A stretch of DNA of 7,110 bases from positions 20,065 through 27,174 of the forward strand of contig QAMX01000169.1 in the NCBI GenBank assembly GCA_003149835.1, written 5' to 3'. The DNA comes from Clostridiales bacterium (GTDB lineage Bacteria > Bacillota > Clostridia > Oscillospirales > QAMX01). Below, in pieces: positions 6,286 through 7,110 of this stretch. The notes below the pieces were generated by a model, which saw only the letters and a program-made list of their open reading frames with translations, ran no database searches and had not been told where the DNA came from. A program made the translations under genes and the position numbers. Each line of letters opens with the position of its first letter. Position 1 is the stretch's first letter.

Positions 6286-6321
6286 CCATCCTTTTTGTCG
6301 AACGGAGCTGAACGTCATTTT

Positions 6322-7053
6322 ATGGACCACACCGCCTTTTGTTCCCTGCTGCGGCCGCTCGGCCTGCCCGCCGTCTCCAAGCGCGCCTTCGAGCGCCTGT
6401 CGCTCTACGCCGCGCTGCTCTGTGAAAAAAATAAGGTCATGAACCTGACGGCCGTGCGCGACAGCGACGAGGTATTTACCCGTCATTTCGTCGACAGCCT
6501 TGCGGTTTACGCCGCGCGCCCCGCCCTGCCCGAGCGCGTCATCGACGTCGGTTGCGGCGCGGGCTTCCCGGGGCTGCCGCTGAAAATTTTCCTAGACGAT
6601 GTCCGCGGCGACGACCGCACCGCGCTGACGCTGCTGGACGCGACGCGCAAGAAAATCGACTTTCTCTCCGAGGTCTGCGCGGCCTTGTCGCTGAAAAACG
6701 TCGCCCCCACCGCGGGCCGCGCCGAGGAAGTGGCGGCGCTCCCCAGCCACCGCGAGCGCTATGAGCTTGTGGTCAGCCGCGCGGTCGCGGATCTGCGGAT
6801 GCTCGCGGAGCTGTGCCTGCCGTTCGCGCGCGCCGGCGGCGTCTTCGCCCCGCATAAGTCCGACCGCGCCGACGAAGAGATCGCCGCCGCTGAAAACGCC
6901 TGTCGCCAGCTCGGCGGACGGCTCAGCGGCCAATTTGTCTACTCGGCCGCTCCGGAAGCTCCGAAAAGCCGCGTGCTCCTAATCGAAAAACAGGGGCGCA
7001 CGCCCGCGGGATATCCCCGCGCCTTTGCCAAAATCAAGGCGCGGCCGCTGTGA
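6322..7053 (+). CDS. rsmG: 16S rRNA (guanine527-N7)-methyltransferase RsmG (GidB)
   Basis: RsmG uses S-adenosylmethionine to methylate N7 of G527 (E. coli numbering) in the 530 loop of 16S rRNA. The product is 243 residues, the normal size for Firmicute RsmG. Visible features: KVMNLTAV (N41) and RHFVDSL near the N-terminus; the SAM-binding motif VIDVGCGAGFPGLPLKI (G77 to P86 region); SRAVADLRMLAELCLPF, typical of the family's second conserved block; and YPRAFAKIKARPL, a version of the usual YPR...K..PL ending. The ATG at 6322 fits homology. Its likely Shine-Dalgarno GGAG (6304-6307) is 14 nt away, longer than usual. An in-frame TTG at 6295 lacks a site and would add nine unrelated residues. 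Because the neighbouring CDF gene runs the other way, rsmG needs its own promoter here, probably in the AT-rich island, but no good plus-strand hexamer pair was found. Confidence 0.96.
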   Translation: MDHTAFCSLLRPLGLPAVSKRAFERLSLYAALLCEKNKVMNLTAVRDSDEVFTRHFVDSLAVYAARPALPERVIDVGCGAGFPGLPLKIFLDDVRGDDRTALTLLDATRKKIDFLSEVCAALSLKNVAPTAGRAEEVAALPSHRERYELVVSRAVADLRMLAELCLPFARAGGVFAPHKSDRADEEIAAAENACRQLGGRLSGQFVYSAAPEAPKSRVLLIEKQGRTPAGYPRAFAKIKARPL

Positions 7054-7084
7054 GAAAACGCCGCCTCCCGAGCCCCGCGGTTCT

Positions 7085-7102
7085 CCGGCTCTCCCCCGCC
7101 GG
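7085..7102 (+). other. Short hairpin at the right edge, after rsmG
   Basis: CCGGC at 7085-7089 pairs with GCCGG at 7098-7102 around an 8-nt loop. It could be the start of an rsmG terminator, but no T run is visible before the window ends. The rest of 7054-7110 is GC-rich with no recognisable gene start. Confidence 0.2.
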
Positions 7103-7110
7103 CGCCCTGT

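Overview
The window looks like a piece of chromosome from a GC-rich member of the Clostridia (Firmicutes), possibly Oscillospirales-like. This rests on three things: the tRNA/rRNA-modification genes mnmE, mnmG and rsmG that cluster near the replication origin in many Firmicutes, purine-rich Shine-Dalgarno sites, and a Gram-positive-style lipoprotein. The genus cannot be fixed from this sequence alone.

Layout. 1-156 is the upstream flank, with a possible terminator tail. mnmE is at 157-1536 (+). A 223-nt gap follows, unusually rich in hairpins, and ends in a short terminator-like hairpin. mnmG is at 1760-3649 (+). A second structured gap of about 250 nt carries two partly exclusive RNA pairings and a 15-nt direct repeat. 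An unrecognised lipoprotein gene lies at 3901-4929 (+). It runs head-on into a cation diffusion facilitator (CDF) gene at 4949-6127 (-), with only 19 nt between the stop codons. An AT-rich divergent control region (about 6128-6321) separates the CDF gene from rsmG at 6322-7053 (+). It holds a clear sigma-A promoter for the CDF gene, a 17-bp palindrome over its -10 box and a long structured leader. The last 57 nt contain no gene start I can support.

How the genes relate. MnmE and MnmG form the enzyme complex that modifies the wobble uridine of certain tRNAs. RsmG methylates 16S rRNA. All three act on translation fidelity. The lipoprotein and the CDF metal exporter sit between mnmG and rsmG, which are commonly adjacent in Firmicutes, so they look like an insertion or rearrangement within a housekeeping cluster. 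The transmembrane metal-site residues of the exporter (Asn/Asp and Asp/Asp) fit Mn2+-type rather than Zn2+-type CDFs.

No defence system, CRISPR array, transposon, tRNA or rRNA was seen. The most interesting material is regulatory: the CDF control region and the two structured intergenic segments.
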